Assembly (NCBI GenBank): GCA_029867005.1
Contig: CP123443.1
Coordinates: forward strand, 3,100,001 to 3,164,000
Length of the DNA stretch: 64,000 nt
From: Candidatus Haliotispira prima
GTDB taxonomy: Bacteria; Spirochaetota; Spirochaetia; SP-2023
Direction: 5' to 3'
Below the pieces are notes generated by a model. The model was not told the DNA's origin, did not search any database, and saw nothing but the letters and a program-made list of their open reading frames with translations. Positions 17,215-25,554 of the stretch are shown here, piece by piece; positions within the stretch are counted from its first letter, which is position 1; every line of letters begins with the position of its first letter. The translations under genes and the position numbers were made by a program.

Positions 17215-18483
17215 ATGTCTCCCAAAATTAGTGTTGTTGTACCGGTATACAATACCCAAGAGTATCTGCGCCGCTGCCTGGACAGTATCCTCTGCCAGAC
17301 GTTGGAAGACATCGAGATCATTGTAGTCAATGATCTCACACCGGATCGTTCCCAGGAAATTATTGATGAATATCAAAAGAAGGATCATCGGATTTCTTCC
17401 GTATCACATAGAGAGAATTTAGGACCCGGAGGGGCCCGCAACAGTGGTATTGATGCCGCACAGTCTCCTTATATTCAGTTTGTCGACAGCGATGACTATA
17501 TTCATCCCGAGATGTGTGCCCAATTGTACGAACTGGCTGAAGAAACCGGAGCGGGGCTGGTACACTGTGGCTGTTCTCTCATTTACAGTATTACCCTTCC
17601 AAACCATGCTATTGCCGGAGACCGTGAGTATTACCGAATCAAAAAGAAAGGGCTGGACTTCATTACTGATGCCTTACCCTCCGATACAGATGTCTCCCCT
17701 GTGAACAAGCTGTTCCGACGAGAATTGCTGGAAGAATATCAATTACGCTTCCCAGAAAAAATGATCTATGAAGATGCGTATTTTGCAATGGCCTATTGGA
17801 GTATCTGTGGGAGTGTTTGCTACCATCCGAAAGCATTGTACTTTTATGACAGGAAGGCCGGCTCAATAATGACAGAAACATTTGTCGGGCAACAGGGTCT
17901 GAAAGTTCTGGATCATCTGCACATTGTACATCTGTTTTACGACTTTTTGCAAAAATATGGCCTTTTTATCTGTTATCAAAGATCATTTTGGATTTTTTAT
18001 ACTGATTGTTTTAATTTTTGCTTTCGTTTTGCGGCCAATGGGGAGGTCTACAAAGGAGCGTTTCAGCTCGCCCATGACTTTTTGCAGGGAAAATATCCGG
18101 TTGAGGAGAAGGTTCTTCAGGCCGTCCAAAGCTTGGATTATCCGGAGTATATCTGGCAGGAGTTCCAGCAAATTCGGATAGAAAAAGAACAATCAGAGAG
18201 AGAGAAAGAACAAATTCGGATAGAAAAAGAACAATCAGAGAGAGAGAAAGAACAAATTCAGATAGAAAAAGAACAATTAGGGAGAGAGAGAGAACAGTCA
18301 GAAAGAGAGAGAGAACAAATTCAGAGAGAAAAAGAGCAAGTTCAAAACAACCGCTGGTATCGTTTTGGACAGCTGTCACACAGACGAAAGTTGTGGATAA
18401 TGGGTAAGTGGCTAGTGAAGAGACTTGGTCTTTATCCGATGCTTCGGCCCTTCGCTGCCCTGCTCAGAAGACAGAAAGTTTAA
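17215..18483 (+). CDS. GT2 glycosyltransferase, type A copy 3
   Basis: 422 residues from the ATG at 17215, which has AAGGA at 17204-17208 and matches the start of its paralogues; a TTG six bases earlier is in frame. GT-A motifs are intact: ISVVVPVYNTQEYLRRC, VVNDLTPDRS, GGARNSGI, FVDSDDYIHPEMC and YEDAYFAMAYW. It is longer than its sisters because of an expanded Glu/Lys/Gln heptad segment (nt 18169-18340), a predicted coiled coil, before the shared tail NNRWYRFGQLSHRRK. It is followed 11 bases later by a type B gene. Confidence 0.88.
   Translation: MSPKISVVVPVYNTQEYLRRCLDSILCQTLEDIEIIVVNDLTPDRSQEIIDEYQKKDHRISSVSHRENLGPGGARNSGIDAAQSPYIQFVDSDDYIHPEMCAQLYELAEETGAGLVHCGCSLIYSITLPNHAIAGDREYYRIKKKGLDFITDALPSDTDVSPVNKLFRRELLEEYQLRFPEKMIYEDAYFAMAYWSICGSVCYHPKALYFYDRKAGSIMTETFVGQQGLKVLDHLHIVHLFYDFLQKYGLFICYQRSFWIFYTDCFNFCFRFAANGEVYKGAFQLAHDFLQGKYPVEEKVLQAVQSLDYPEYIWQEFQQIRIEKEQSEREKEQIRIEKEQSEREKEQIQIEKEQLGREREQSEREREQIQREKEQVQNNRWYRFGQLSHRRKLWIMGKWLVKRLGLYPMLRPFAALLRRQKV
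18169..18294 (+). repeat. 42-bp tandem repeat in coiled-coil segment
   Basis: Units at 18169-18210 and 18211-18252 are identical; 18253-18294 is a diverged third unit, followed by two half units of 21 bases. Each 42-bp unit encodes two heptads (QIRIEKE QSEREKE). Paralogous genes have only one or two 21-bp units at this point, so copy number has changed by slippage or unequal crossover. Confidence 0.85.
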
Positions 18484-18494
18484 GGAGTATTTGT

Positions 18495-19637
18495 ATGGCC
18501 CAAACCCTAATTTCGGTGATTGTTCCCGTATACAATGTAGAGAAATATCTTGTTCAGGCCATGGATTCTTTGCTATCTCAGACCCATACCGATTTGGAAA
18601 TCTTATTGCTGAATGACGGTTCGACTGATGCTTCTGCCATCATTTGTGAAGACTATGCGGCAAAGGATTCCCGTATCATTTATATTGGGAAGGTGAACGA
18701 GGGTTATGGGAAAACGGTCAATGTAGGGTTGCAAAAAGCCAAGGGTGAATATATTACGATTTTAGAGCCGGATGACTGGCTCGAGCCGGAAATGTATGAA
18801 GAGATGCTTATGGCGGATCCAAAGGGAGAGGGAGAGTTTATCCGCTGTAGCTGTCGGCATGTGGATGAGAACGGACATGATATCCAAGCTCCGATCTTGC
18901 TGGAAGAATCTTTTGAGCTATATGGCAGGAACAGTGGAGACCGAAAGAAAACCAGGTTAACATCGCTGGAGAAGGAACCTCTCTTAGGCTCCGGAGGACC
19001 GGATATTTGGACGTGTTTGTTCCGCACCGAGTTTCTGCGGCAACATAGGATTTATTGTACGGAAACTCCCGGCGCAGCCTTTCAGGATATTGGTTTTTAT
19101 GCACAATGCGTCGTTTACGCTAAAAGAGTAAAGTTACTGAACAAAAAGCTGTACAATTATCGAATCCACCCAAATCAATCTGTACAAAAATCTTCCGTGA
19201 AGAATGTTCTGCATGAAGTCTCTCAATTGGAAGCGCGCTGGAACGTAAATTATGGGAAACCTGATCTGAGGGCACAGGTACTGGCTACAAGACTGGTAGA
19301 GTCCTTGATACATGAGTTGAGCAAAGTTGATTTGTTTCGTATGCCGTGGAAGGAAGTTACAACGGCTTACAGTGAGAGTCGGGAAAAGATGTTGGTACTT
19401 CCCGAAGATATGGCTCCTTATCTGCTCAGTCTGCCCTTATGGCAAGTTCATATACTCCCAGAGTATCTTTTTATACGGGGACATTCGAAATGTCTAATAT
19501 ACTTTTTCCAGTACCAATTGAGGCGGCTGTCACACAGGCAAAAGTTGTGGATAATGGGTAAGTGGTTGTCCAAGAGACTCGGTCTCTACCCGGTACTTCG
19601 GCCCCTTGTGGTTCTTCTCAGAGGGCACAAAATTTGA
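18495..19637 (+). CDS. GT2 glycosyltransferase, type B copy 1
   Basis: 380 residues. The frame is open from 18408, but the ATG at 18495 has AAGGAG at 18482-18487 and begins MAQTLISVIVPVYNVEKYL as its sister does. GT-A motifs: LEILLLNDGSTDAS, then LEPDDWLEPEMYEEM where EPDD replaces DSDD as the metal-binding region. Similar to transferases annotated as capsule or teichoic-acid GT2. The end of the protein carries the type A tail (RRLSHRQKLWIMGKWLSKRLGLYP), whereas its closest relative at 20831 has a different end. The DNA of this tail is almost identical to copy A3, so the gene looks like a recombinant. Confidence 0.88.
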   Translation: MAQTLISVIVPVYNVEKYLVQAMDSLLSQTHTDLEILLLNDGSTDASAIICEDYAAKDSRIIYIGKVNEGYGKTVNVGLQKAKGEYITILEPDDWLEPEMYEEMLMADPKGEGEFIRCSCRHVDENGHDIQAPILLEESFELYGRNSGDRKKTRLTSLEKEPLLGSGGPDIWTCLFRTEFLRQHRIYCTETPGAAFQDIGFYAQCVVYAKRVKLLNKKLYNYRIHPNQSVQKSSVKNVLHEVSQLEARWNVNYGKPDLRAQVLATRLVESLIHELSKVDLFRMPWKEVTTAYSESREKMLVLPEDMAPYLLSLPLWQVHILPEYLFIRGHSKCLIYFFQYQLRRLSHRQKLWIMGKWLSKRLGLYPVLRPLVVLLRGHKI

Positions 19638-19654
19638 TTTGTACGGCTCAAGTC

Positions 19655-19684
19655 CTATATAGCCGTTTCGGCATGCAGAGCCTT
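19655..19684 (+). repeat. Intergenic repeat, copy 2 of the array unit
   Basis: Nearly identical to 17171-17200 (one or two base differences) and placed the same way before a type A gene. It marks the border of the duplicated unit. Confidence 0.7.
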
Positions 19685-19703
19685 TAAGATCGTAGGAGTA
19701 TCG

Positions 19704-20825
19704 ATGTCTCCCAAAATTAGTGTTGTTGTACCGGTATATAATACCCAAGAGTATCTGTGCCGCTGTTTAGACAGTATTCTTTGCCAGACATTGCAGGACA
19801 TTGAGATCATCGTAGTGAATGATCTCACAGCAGACTGTTCTCAAGAAATTATTGATGAATACCAAAAGAGGGATCATCGCGTTTCTTCCGTTTTACATAC
19901 AGAAAATCGAGGACTTGGGGGGGCCCGCAACAGCGGTGTTGCTGCCGCACGGTCTCCTTATATTCAGTTTGTCGACAGTGATGACTATATTCATCCCGAG
20001 ATGTGTGCTCAACTGTACGAACTGGCTGAAGCAACTGGAGCAGGACTGGTACACTGCGGTTGTTCTCTCATTTACAGTACGGCTATTTCGGACGACGTTA
20101 TTGCCGGAGACCGTGAGTATTACCGGATCACAAAGGAAGGGCTGGACTTGGTTACAGATAGCCTGCCCTCGAATGCAGATGTCGCTTCTTGGAATAAGCT
20201 GTTCCGGCGGGAATTGCTGGAACAATACCAATTGCGCTTCCCGGAAAAAATGCTCTATGAAGATGCGTATTTTGCAATGGCCTATTGGAGCATCTGTGGA
20301 AGTGTCTGCTATCATCCGGAAGCATTGTACTTTTATGACAGGAAGGCCGGTTCCATAATGACGGAAACATTTGCAGGAAACCAGGGCCTGAAAGTTCTGG
20401 ATCACCTGCACATTGTACATCTGTTTTACGACTTCTTGCAAAGACATGGCCTGTTTATCCGCTATCAAAAATCATTTTGGAAATTTTATACTATGTATCT
20501 GGATTTAGGCTTTCGTCTTGCGGGGAGTGGGGAGGTATACAAAGGAGCGTTTCAGCTTGCCCATGACTTTTTGCAGGGAAAAGGTACGGTTGAGGACGCA
20601 GTTCTTCAGGCCGTCCAAAACCTGGATTATCCTGAGTACGTCTGGCAGGAGCTCCAACGAACTCAGAGAGACCGAGAACAAGTTCAAAACAACCGCTGGT
20701 ACCGCTTTGGGCGGCTGTCACGCAAACGGAAGTTTTGGATAATGGGTACGTGGCTGGCCAGAAGACTCTGTCTCTACCCGATACTCCGGCCTTTTTCAGC
20801 CTTTCTTAGAAGACACAAAATTTGA
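19704..20825 (+). CDS. GT2 glycosyltransferase, type A copy 4
   Basis: 373 residues, with TAGGAG before the ATG. Same motif set as the other type A copies (ISVVVPVYNTQEYLCRC, VVNDLTADCS, FVDSDDYIHPEMC, YEDAYFAMAYW). It has the shortest coiled segment (RTQRDREQVQNN) before the shared tail RWYRFGRLSRKRKFWIMGTW. A G7 tract at 19917-19923 lies in the GLGGARNSG motif, where the sisters have interrupted G runs; slippage here would abolish the protein. The next gene starts 5 bases after its stop. Confidence 0.88.
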   Translation: MSPKISVVVPVYNTQEYLCRCLDSILCQTLQDIEIIVVNDLTADCSQEIIDEYQKRDHRVSSVLHTENRGLGGARNSGVAAARSPYIQFVDSDDYIHPEMCAQLYELAEATGAGLVHCGCSLIYSTAISDDVIAGDREYYRITKEGLDLVTDSLPSNADVASWNKLFRRELLEQYQLRFPEKMLYEDAYFAMAYWSICGSVCYHPEALYFYDRKAGSIMTETFAGNQGLKVLDHLHIVHLFYDFLQRHGLFIRYQKSFWKFYTMYLDLGFRLAGSGEVYKGAFQLAHDFLQGKGTVEDAVLQAVQNLDYPEYVWQELQRTQRDREQVQNNRWYRFGRLSRKRKFWIMGTWLARRLCLYPILRPFSAFLRRHKI

Positions 20826-20830
20826 TTTGT

Positions 20831-21979
20831 ATGACTCAAGCCCTAATTTCGATAATCGTTCCAGTATACAATGTAGAGAAATATCTTGCTCAGGCCATGG
20901 ATTCTTTGCTATCTCAGACCCATACCGATTTGGAAATTTTATTGTTGAATGACGGTTCGACCGATACTTCTGCTGTCATTTGTGAAGACTATGCGGGACA
21001 GGATTCCCGCATCATTTATATTGAGAAGGCGAACGAGGGCTATGGCAAAACGGTCAATATAGGGTTGCGAGAAGCCAAGGGCGAATACATTGCTATTTTC
21101 GAGCCGGATGACTGGCTCGAACCGGAAATGTATGGAGAGATGCTTATGGCAGATCAGAAAGGAGAGAGTGAGTTTATCCGCTGTAGCTATCAGCATGTGG
21201 ATGAGAACGGACACAATATCCAAGCTTTGATCTTGCTGGAAGAATCTTTAAATCTATATGGTGAAAATAGCGGGGGGGACCGGAAGAAAACCAGGTTAAC
21301 CTCGCTGGAAGAAGAACCCTGCCTAAGTTCCGGCCATCCGGCCATTTGGACGTGCTTGTTCCGCACCGAGTTTCTGCGGCAGCACGGGATTTATTGTACG
21401 GAAACTCCCGGCGCAGCCTTCCAGGATATTGGTTTCTATTTGCAATGTGCCATTTACGCTAAAAGAGTAACGTTATTGAACAAAAGGCTGTACAACTACC
21501 GTATCCACCCAAATCAATCGGTACAGAAACTTTCGGTAAAGAATATCCTCTATGAAGTGTCTCAATTGGAAGCGCGCTGGAGTGTCAATTACAGGAGGCC
21601 TAACTTGACAGGACAGGTGCTGGCCACGAAGCTTACGGAAGCTCTGACAGCCGAATTGAGTAAAGTTGATTTGTTTCGTATACCGTGGAATGAAGTTACC
21701 GTGGCTTACCGTGAGAGTCGGGAAAAGATGTTATCACTCCCCGAAAATCTGGTACCGTATCTGCTCAATCTGCCATCGAAGCGTTCCCGAATACTCTCAG
21801 AGTATCTTTTTATACGGCGGCATCCCTCCTGTTCTGTGTATTTTTTGAGACGCCCCCAAAGAGTTTTGGTAATGTTTGTAAAATGGCTATTGCGCAAGTT
21901 TGGTTTGTTTGAGCCGGTTCGCGATATCGTTCATCGGTACAAAAACAGAAATTCGCAGAGGAAGAGCAAACTCCCATAA
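20831..21979 (+). CDS. GT2 glycosyltransferase, type B copy 2
   Basis: 382 residues from the ATG at 20831. The AAGGAG seen before type B copy 1 is missing here, so translation probably depends on coupling to the upstream gene. Motifs: LISIIVPVYNVEKYL, LLLNDGSTDTS, FEPDDWLEPEMYGEM. It is very similar to 18495-19637 over most of its length but ends in its own tail (RVLVMFVKWLLRKFGLFEP). A G7 tract at 21272-21278 gives one extra Gly relative to the sister gene. It is the last gene of the array before the tRNA cluster. Confidence 0.87.
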   Translation: MTQALISIIVPVYNVEKYLAQAMDSLLSQTHTDLEILLLNDGSTDTSAVICEDYAGQDSRIIYIEKANEGYGKTVNIGLREAKGEYIAIFEPDDWLEPEMYGEMLMADQKGESEFIRCSYQHVDENGHNIQALILLEESLNLYGENSGGDRKKTRLTSLEEEPCLSSGHPAIWTCLFRTEFLRQHGIYCTETPGAAFQDIGFYLQCAIYAKRVTLLNKRLYNYRIHPNQSVQKLSVKNILYEVSQLEARWSVNYRRPNLTGQVLATKLTEALTAELSKVDLFRIPWNEVTVAYRESREKMLSLPENLVPYLLNLPSKRSRILSEYLFIRRHPSCSVYFLRRPQRVLVMFVKWLLRKFGLFEPVRDIVHRYKNRNSQRKSKLP

Positions 21980-22008
21980 TTGACATCGTCTCACCATTTC
22001 AGTATTTT
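21980..22008 (+). promoter_or_regulatory. Promoter of the tRNA cluster
   Basis: TTGACA (21980-21985), 17 bases, TATTTT (22003-22008), about 70 bases before tRNA-His. It has the same boxes as the promoters at 9733 and 14013. Confidence 0.65.
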
Positions 22009-22076
22009 TACGCAGTATTTTGCTACCGGGTACTTTGAAAAGTTTTCAGAATACTTCGGCCAAATATACCGGAAAT

Positions 22077-22150
22077 GGTGGATGTAGTTCAGTTGGTAGA
22101 GCACCAGGTTGTGGTCCTGGTTGTCGCGGGTTCGAGTCCCGTCATTCACC
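22077..22150 (+). tRNA. tRNA-His (anticodon GTG)
   Basis: Full cloverleaf. The acceptor GTGGATG pairs with CATTCAC, the extra G-1 at 22077 faces C73, the anticodon loop TTGTGGT sits in a CCAGG/CCTGG stem, and the T arm GCGGG-TTCGAGT-CCCGT follows. CCA is not encoded. Confidence 0.95.
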
Positions 22151-22170
22151 CGCGTATTTTCGCGCTGTTT

Positions 22171-22244
22171 GCGTCCATAGCTCAGCTGGATAGAGTACCG
22201 GACTTCGAATCCGTAGGTCGCAGGTTCGAATCCTGCTGGGCGCG
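22171..22244 (+). tRNA. tRNA-Arg (anticodon TCG)
   Basis: Acceptor GCGTCCA pairs with TGGGCGC; the D arm is TAGCTCAGCTGGATAGA; the anticodon loop CTTCGAA reads TCG; the T arm contains GGTTCGAATCC. It decodes CGN-type Arg codons. It lies 20 bases after tRNA-His in the same transcript. Confidence 0.94.
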
Positions 22245-22263
22245 CTGATAAAACATGAGATTT

Positions 22264-22336
22264 GGGCCGTTAGCTCAGCTGGTAGAGCAGCAGACTCTTA
22301 ATCTGCGGGTCAAAGGTTCGAACCCTTTACGGCTCA
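22264..22336 (+). tRNA. tRNA-Lys (anticodon CTT)
   Basis: Acceptor GGGCCGT pairs with ACGGCTC; the anticodon loop CTCTTAA reads CTT within a CAGA/TCTG stem; the T loop is GGTTCGAACC. Third gene in the cluster. Confidence 0.95.
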
Positions 22337-22345
22337 TGACATCGT

Positions 22346-22426
22346 GCGAGAGTGGTGGAATTGGCAGACACGCTAGATTTAGGATCTAGTGCCTTTGGCG
22401 TAAGGGTTCGAGTCCCTTCTCTCGCA
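22346..22426 (+). tRNA. tRNA-Leu (anticodon TAG)
   Basis: Acceptor GCGAGAG pairs with CTCTCGC; the anticodon loop TTTAGGA reads TAG within CTAGA/TCTAG; a long class II variable arm (TGCCTTTGGCG) identifies Leu. Last gene of the cluster, followed directly by the palindromic terminator. Confidence 0.95.
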
Positions 22427-22435
22427 ATTTAGGGG

Positions 22436-22495
22436 CTTGGGCTGTCGAAATAAAAGCCGGCAGAAATCTGCCGGCTTTTATTTCGACAGCCCAAG
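22436..22495. terminator. 29-bp perfect palindrome, terminator of tRNA cluster
   Basis: Arms 22436-22464 and 22467-22495 are perfectly complementary and separated only by AA. The inner part (AAAAGCCGGCAGA/TCTGCCGGCTTTT) is a classic intrinsic terminator working in both directions. The stem continues a further 16 bp outward, far more than termination needs. The rest of the gap to 22731 shows no gene. Confidence 0.85.
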
Positions 22496-22731
22496 TCTCC
22501 ATGGCTTTGGAGCTTTTTCAAAACCGGTAGAAATTCTGTCGCCGAATGAAACCTGTTGTAGGAGCCCGTTGTATAAGAAAATTACCTGTTTGGCGTGAAA
22601 TCATAAGATGACAGGGCTGTTGGATCTGCCCTATGCTCAGTGTTGGTCAATGTCGGATAGCTTTGACAGCCGGTAGAGTTTGTGATCACGAAGGTCACAG
22701 ATCAATATGTAAAAAAAGGATGGTGTGTTCC

Positions 22732-24285
22732 GTGGAAGAACAACATACAGTGGAGGCCCTTCAAGGGGCAAAAGCCCGTGTTACATTTCGGGTGGCCGGT
22801 GATGAGACGGTGAATGAGTATCAGAAGATCGTGCAAAAACACGCTAAAAGTATTGAATTGAAAGGATTCCGCAAGGGTAAGACCCCTGTCGATTTGCTGG
22901 AACGCAGGTTTGGTAAAGAATTCCGTGCGGAGACCTTTCATGAGATTTTAGAACAGTGTACCAAGGAAACTTTGCCAAACCTTGAGCCTAAGCCGCTTGG
23001 CTACGGCCAACCCTATCTTTGCGATTCGGAGGGTATAGAATTGGGGGGCGAAGCGTCTGGTACTCTGATAGATTCTTTCCAACCGGGTGAGGCTCTGGAG
23101 TTTTCTGTGGGCTACGAAACGGCCCCGGAAGTTCCGTTGCCTGCGCCGGAGGGGCTGGAATTTGAGGCCGTAGAGGTTGTTGTCACTGAGGAGGATGTGG
23201 CAAAAGAGATCGAACAGCTGCGCGAGCAGAACGGCGTAATGATTGAGCGCAAGGATGAAGCGGGCAGGGATGGAGACATCCTCTCGATGCAGTTTGCCTT
23301 ACAATGTGTTTCATCGGAAGAGGATGGAAAGGAAACGGGAAAAACGGAAATGTTGCGCACGATAGTGCGCATTGGTCAGGATGATGCCCATGGTTTTGAG
23401 CCCAAAGTCCGGGCCATGAAGAGTGGAGAGACCAGCATCCTGAAGGGGCATAGTTTCCCCGATACGCCGGGGGTGGAAGAGCCGTTGCGCGGGAGAATCG
23501 AGGATGTTCAAGTGGAAATAAGCAGCATACGCACGCGGGAGCTGCCCGAACCGGATGACGATTTTGCTCAGGACATTGACGAAAACTATGAGACATTTGA
23601 TGACTTAAAGAAGGCAACCCGCAATAAGTTGGAGCATGATGCCGAACATGTGCAGCAAAGCTACGGCCTGTTCCAGATTTATCAGCACTGGACCCGGACT
23701 CTGGAGTTTGCCGTTCCCGGTTCGATGGTGGCTTACCGGACACAAAGTGCAATGGATGCGATCAGGAAGCGTATGGACGGGAATGAGGCAAATCTGATGA
23801 TGTACTTGGGGATGTCGCACGGCGGTGATGTTCAGAAAGGTTTGCAAGCCTTGGAAGAAGATACAATGTTGGGTCTGTTTGTCGATCTGGTGCGGGAGAA
23901 GTTGCTCCGGAACAAGGGTTGGCAGGCTACGGACGAGGATATTGACAAAGAGTTGGAGCACTCGGCAAAGCACCAGGGTATGACTGTCGCAGATTTGAAA
24001 AAACGCTATGAGGACCAGTGGGACCAAGTTAAGGACCATCTTGGACGGGAGGCTCTGTCCTCCAAGTTGAGTACGGAGTTGGTGACTGAGGCCGGCAAAG
24101 ATGGCAAGGCTGTGAAACTGGGCCTGGTTGAACTGAAAGAGAGACTCTCCGGGCTGGAACAGACTTGCCGGGATGCGGTGTACCGGAAGTTTTCACCCTT
24201 CGCCGAAAAGGGGGGACTGCTGGGTATCCGTTCTGAAGCGGATACCGTTGAGAATATTGAGGGGCAAGCTTCCGGAGATATCTAG
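22732..24285 (+). CDS. tig: Trigger factor (ribosome-associated chaperone)
   Basis: 517 residues from the GTG at 22732, which has AAGGATGG about ten bases upstream; the in-frame ATG at 22720 overlaps that site and adds four residues. It binds near the ribosome exit tunnel and protects nascent chains. The N-terminal ribosome-binding domain has the signature GFRKGKTPVDLLERRFG; an FKBP-like prolyl isomerase domain follows (GDILSMQFALQ, FEPKVRAMKSGETSILKGHSFPD), then the helical chaperone domain. It is longer than the usual 430-450 residues, with an acidic insertion in the isomerase domain and an extended C-terminus. No clpP or clpX follows it here. Confidence 0.93.
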   Translation: MEEQHTVEALQGAKARVTFRVAGDETVNEYQKIVQKHAKSIELKGFRKGKTPVDLLERRFGKEFRAETFHEILEQCTKETLPNLEPKPLGYGQPYLCDSEGIELGGEASGTLIDSFQPGEALEFSVGYETAPEVPLPAPEGLEFEAVEVVVTEEDVAKEIEQLREQNGVMIERKDEAGRDGDILSMQFALQCVSSEEDGKETGKTEMLRTIVRIGQDDAHGFEPKVRAMKSGETSILKGHSFPDTPGVEEPLRGRIEDVQVEISSIRTRELPEPDDDFAQDIDENYETFDDLKKATRNKLEHDAEHVQQSYGLFQIYQHWTRTLEFAVPGSMVAYRTQSAMDAIRKRMDGNEANLMMYLGMSHGGDVQKGLQALEEDTMLGLFVDLVREKLLRNKGWQATDEDIDKELEHSAKHQGMTVADLKKRYEDQWDQVKDHLGREALSSKLSTELVTEAGKDGKAVKLGLVELKERLSGLEQTCRDAVYRKFSPFAEKGGLLGIRSEADTVENIEGQASGDI

Positions 24286-24342
24286 TTTTTTGTACCGGCT
24301 TTGCGAGCTGTCGGGTGTCAATCGGGAACATTGTTCTTTTCA

Positions 24343-24390
24343 TTGTTCTTCCCATGATTGGGAGGAACAAATTCTTTAGATTTTTTCTGT
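24343..24390 (+). terminator. Terminator after tig
   Basis: TTGTTCTTCCCA (24343-24354) and TGGGAGGAACAA (24359-24370) form a 12-bp stem with one G-U pair and a TGAT loop, followed by T-rich sequence (ATTCTTTAGATTTTTTC). Confidence 0.6.
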
Positions 24391-24414
24391 GGATTTTTCC
24401 GTTAGGCCCCGGAT

Positions 24415-25506
24415 ATGAGAGAGTTAGTAGAAAGTTATCGGTTTGAAAACTTTTGCAGCAATCTGGTGTTGTCATCGCCGGAGGGAGCCCTCGAAGGTTG
24501 TGACTTCGTTGTAGCTGACCAAAATACAGTCGAATTATTGCCTTCCGTTCCCGATCTTGTGTTGCCGTCAGGTGAGACGAATAAGACATTGGTGCAGGTC
24601 GAAAAATTGATTGGTGCCTTTGTCACGCGTCGTCTGGGACGTAGTAGTACCGTGCTGGCCTTTGGAGGTGGTGTGCTCTGCGATCTGGTCGGTTTTGCTG
24701 CGGCCAGTTACATGCGCGGCTGCGGCCTGATACTGGTTCCCACAACGCTGCTGTCGATGGTCGATGCCGGCTTGGGTGGCAAGACCGGCTGTAATTATCA
24801 GGACTACAAGAATATGATCGGAGCCTTTTATCCGGCAGGTGAAGTGCGCATCGTGCCCGAAGTGCTGGCGACTTTGCCGGAACGGGAGTTTCGGAGCGGC
24901 TTGGCGGAGCTCTGTAAGCACAGTTTGCTCAGCGGCACAGATGATTTGTGGTGGAAGTTACAGGAATGGAAGAATGGATTGCGGGCCCCGATACTGGCCG
25001 GTGAGGGGGCCAAGGTTACGGCGATGCAGCTCTGCGGGCTTCTGCTTGAGGGTGTCCGGGTTAAGGGCCAGGTGGTGCAGCGCGACCTGTACGAGCGCGG
25101 TGAACGGGCTTTCCTGAACTTGGGTCACACGTATGCCCACGCTCTGGAAAAGGTTTCGGGCTTTGCCTGTACCCACGGCGAAGCCGTGGCTTGGGGGATC
25201 AATCAGGCATTGCAGTTGAGTGCCGGTCTGAAGTATTGCAGTGATACCTACGCCGCTGAGGTGAAAGGGTTGCTCAGTGATATTGGCTTCACCCTGGACA
25301 CGTATCGTCTGTGTCCGAATCTGTTGTCGACAGAGTCAACAGCCGGAGATGAGCGATTGACCGGCAGCTTGGTTGATGCGATGCGGTTGGATAAGAAGCG
25401 TAGTGCTTCGGGCATTCGGTTGATTTTGCAACGCGGTCGGGCACAGACCTTTATAGAAGAAATCTCTCCGGATGTTATTGTCCGGTTCTTGCAGCAGCAT
25501 ATTTAA
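24415..25506 (+). CDS. aroB: 3-dehydroquinate synthase
   Basis: 363 residues, the normal length. Second step of the shikimate pathway: converts DAHP to 3-dehydroquinate with NAD and a divalent metal. Seen: the NAD-binding LAFGGGVLCDLVGFAAASYMRG (split here over residues 81-102), VPTTLLSMVDAGLGGKTG, and the metal ligands Glu in GLAELCKH, His in LGHTYAHALE and His in CTHGEAVAWG. The ribosome-binding site is weak. A GNAT gene follows 48 bases later and may be co-transcribed. Confidence 0.95.
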   Translation: MRELVESYRFENFCSNLVLSSPEGALEGCDFVVADQNTVELLPSVPDLVLPSGETNKTLVQVEKLIGAFVTRRLGRSSTVLAFGGGVLCDLVGFAAASYMRGCGLILVPTTLLSMVDAGLGGKTGCNYQDYKNMIGAFYPAGEVRIVPEVLATLPEREFRSGLAELCKHSLLSGTDDLWWKLQEWKNGLRAPILAGEGAKVTAMQLCGLLLEGVRVKGQVVQRDLYERGERAFLNLGHTYAHALEKVSGFACTHGEAVAWGINQALQLSAGLKYCSDTYAAEVKGLLSDIGFTLDTYRLCPNLLSTESTAGDERLTGSLVDAMRLDKKRSASGIRLILQRGRAQTFIEEISPDVIVRFLQQHI

Positions 25507-25554
25507 GAACGAAGTACCCACACCGAGCGGGGCAAGGCTTGAGAGAGGTGTTTT

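Noticed and set aside
22077-22495. tRNA cluster plus palindrome as an integrated phage or genomic-island border
   Set aside because: No integrase, no duplicated tRNA 3' end and no direct repeats were seen nearby.
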